A stretch of DNA of 64,000 nt from Bradyrhizobium mercantei (GTDB taxonomy: Bacteria > Pseudomonadota > Alphaproteobacteria > Rhizobiales > Xanthobacteraceae): assembly GCF_001982635.1 (NCBI RefSeq), contig NZ_MKFI01000002.1, positions 607,312-671,311 on the forward strand. Direction: 5' to 3'. Position 1 is the first letter of the stretch. The number at the start of each line of letters is the position of its first letter. Below the pieces are notes generated by a model. That model made no database searches, was not told the origin of the DNA, and saw nothing but the letters and a program-made list of their open reading frames with translations. The position numbers and the translations under genes are program-made. Positions 63,997 through 64,000 of this stretch are shown here, in pieces.

Positions 63997-64000
63997 TGGG

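Overview
This 64 kb window comes from a high-GC alphaproteobacterium. The gene content (BadH- and BadI-like ring-degradation enzymes, branched-chain-type ABC transporters with orphan binding proteins, two sigma54 activators plus an extra rpoN, a PQQ dehydrogenase with a lanthanide signature, many acyl-CoA enzymes) points to the Bradyrhizobium/Rhodopseudomonas group. That assignment is an inference from content, not from a marker gene. No rRNA, tRNA, CRISPR array, intact transposase or prophage was recognised.

Region 1 (1-17.4 kb, plus strand) is the least familiar part. Two giant genes (2,974 and 1,941 codons) with no recognised family are followed by a secreted HExxHxxGxxD metalloprotease and a small secreted six-cysteine protein. 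Next to them lie two decayed DNA-repair genes: the C-terminal piece of ku and an SRAP (YedK/HMCES-type) gene interrupted by one in-frame TGA. This looks like an accessory island beside a degraded junction.

Region 2 (17.4-26.2 kb) is a CoA-thioester catabolic cluster: crotonase-fold protein, acyl-CoA dehydrogenase, orphan periplasmic binding protein, MarR regulator, BadH-like SDR, acyl-CoA ligase and 2,4-dienoyl-CoA reductase. A 14-bp motif, TATGTCAA(C/G)ATATT, recurs upstream of three of its transcription units and is a candidate MarR operator.

Region 3 (26.7-40.8 kb) holds a DUF1330 gene, an aminotransferase and a tightly overlapped nine-gene minus-strand run: acyl-CoA ligase, AMACR-like protein, quinone oxidoreductase, BadI-like ring hydrolase, enoyl-CoA hydratase, SDR, acyl-CoA dehydrogenase and two 3-hydroxyacyl-CoA dehydrogenase-type proteins. 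Together these could activate, dehydrogenate, hydrate, oxidise and cleave an alicyclic acid. A near-consensus sigma54 promoter lies in front of the ligase and a sigma54 activator is divergent from it. A second sigma54 promoter precedes an orphan binding protein, and both promoters share GTGTCC/GGACAC upstream elements.

Region 4 (41-53 kb) carries an Lrp regulator, a divergent RpoN paralogue, an SMP-30 lactonase / Baeyer-Villiger monooxygenase / iron alcohol dehydrogenase gene series, an AcoR-like activator, an aldehyde dehydrogenase, a ThDP enzyme and a cupin. The enzymes fit ketone to lactone to hydroxy acid to aldehyde to acid.

Region 5 (53-59 kb) has a TetR regulator and three matching palindromes, placed before a flavin monooxygenase, before tetR itself and before a PQQ dehydrogenase - cytochrome c - pqqA series. 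The 26-codon pqqA is followed by a strong terminator.

Region 6 (59.4-64 kb) is a complete five-gene branched-chain-type ABC transporter with a Tat-type signal on its binding protein.
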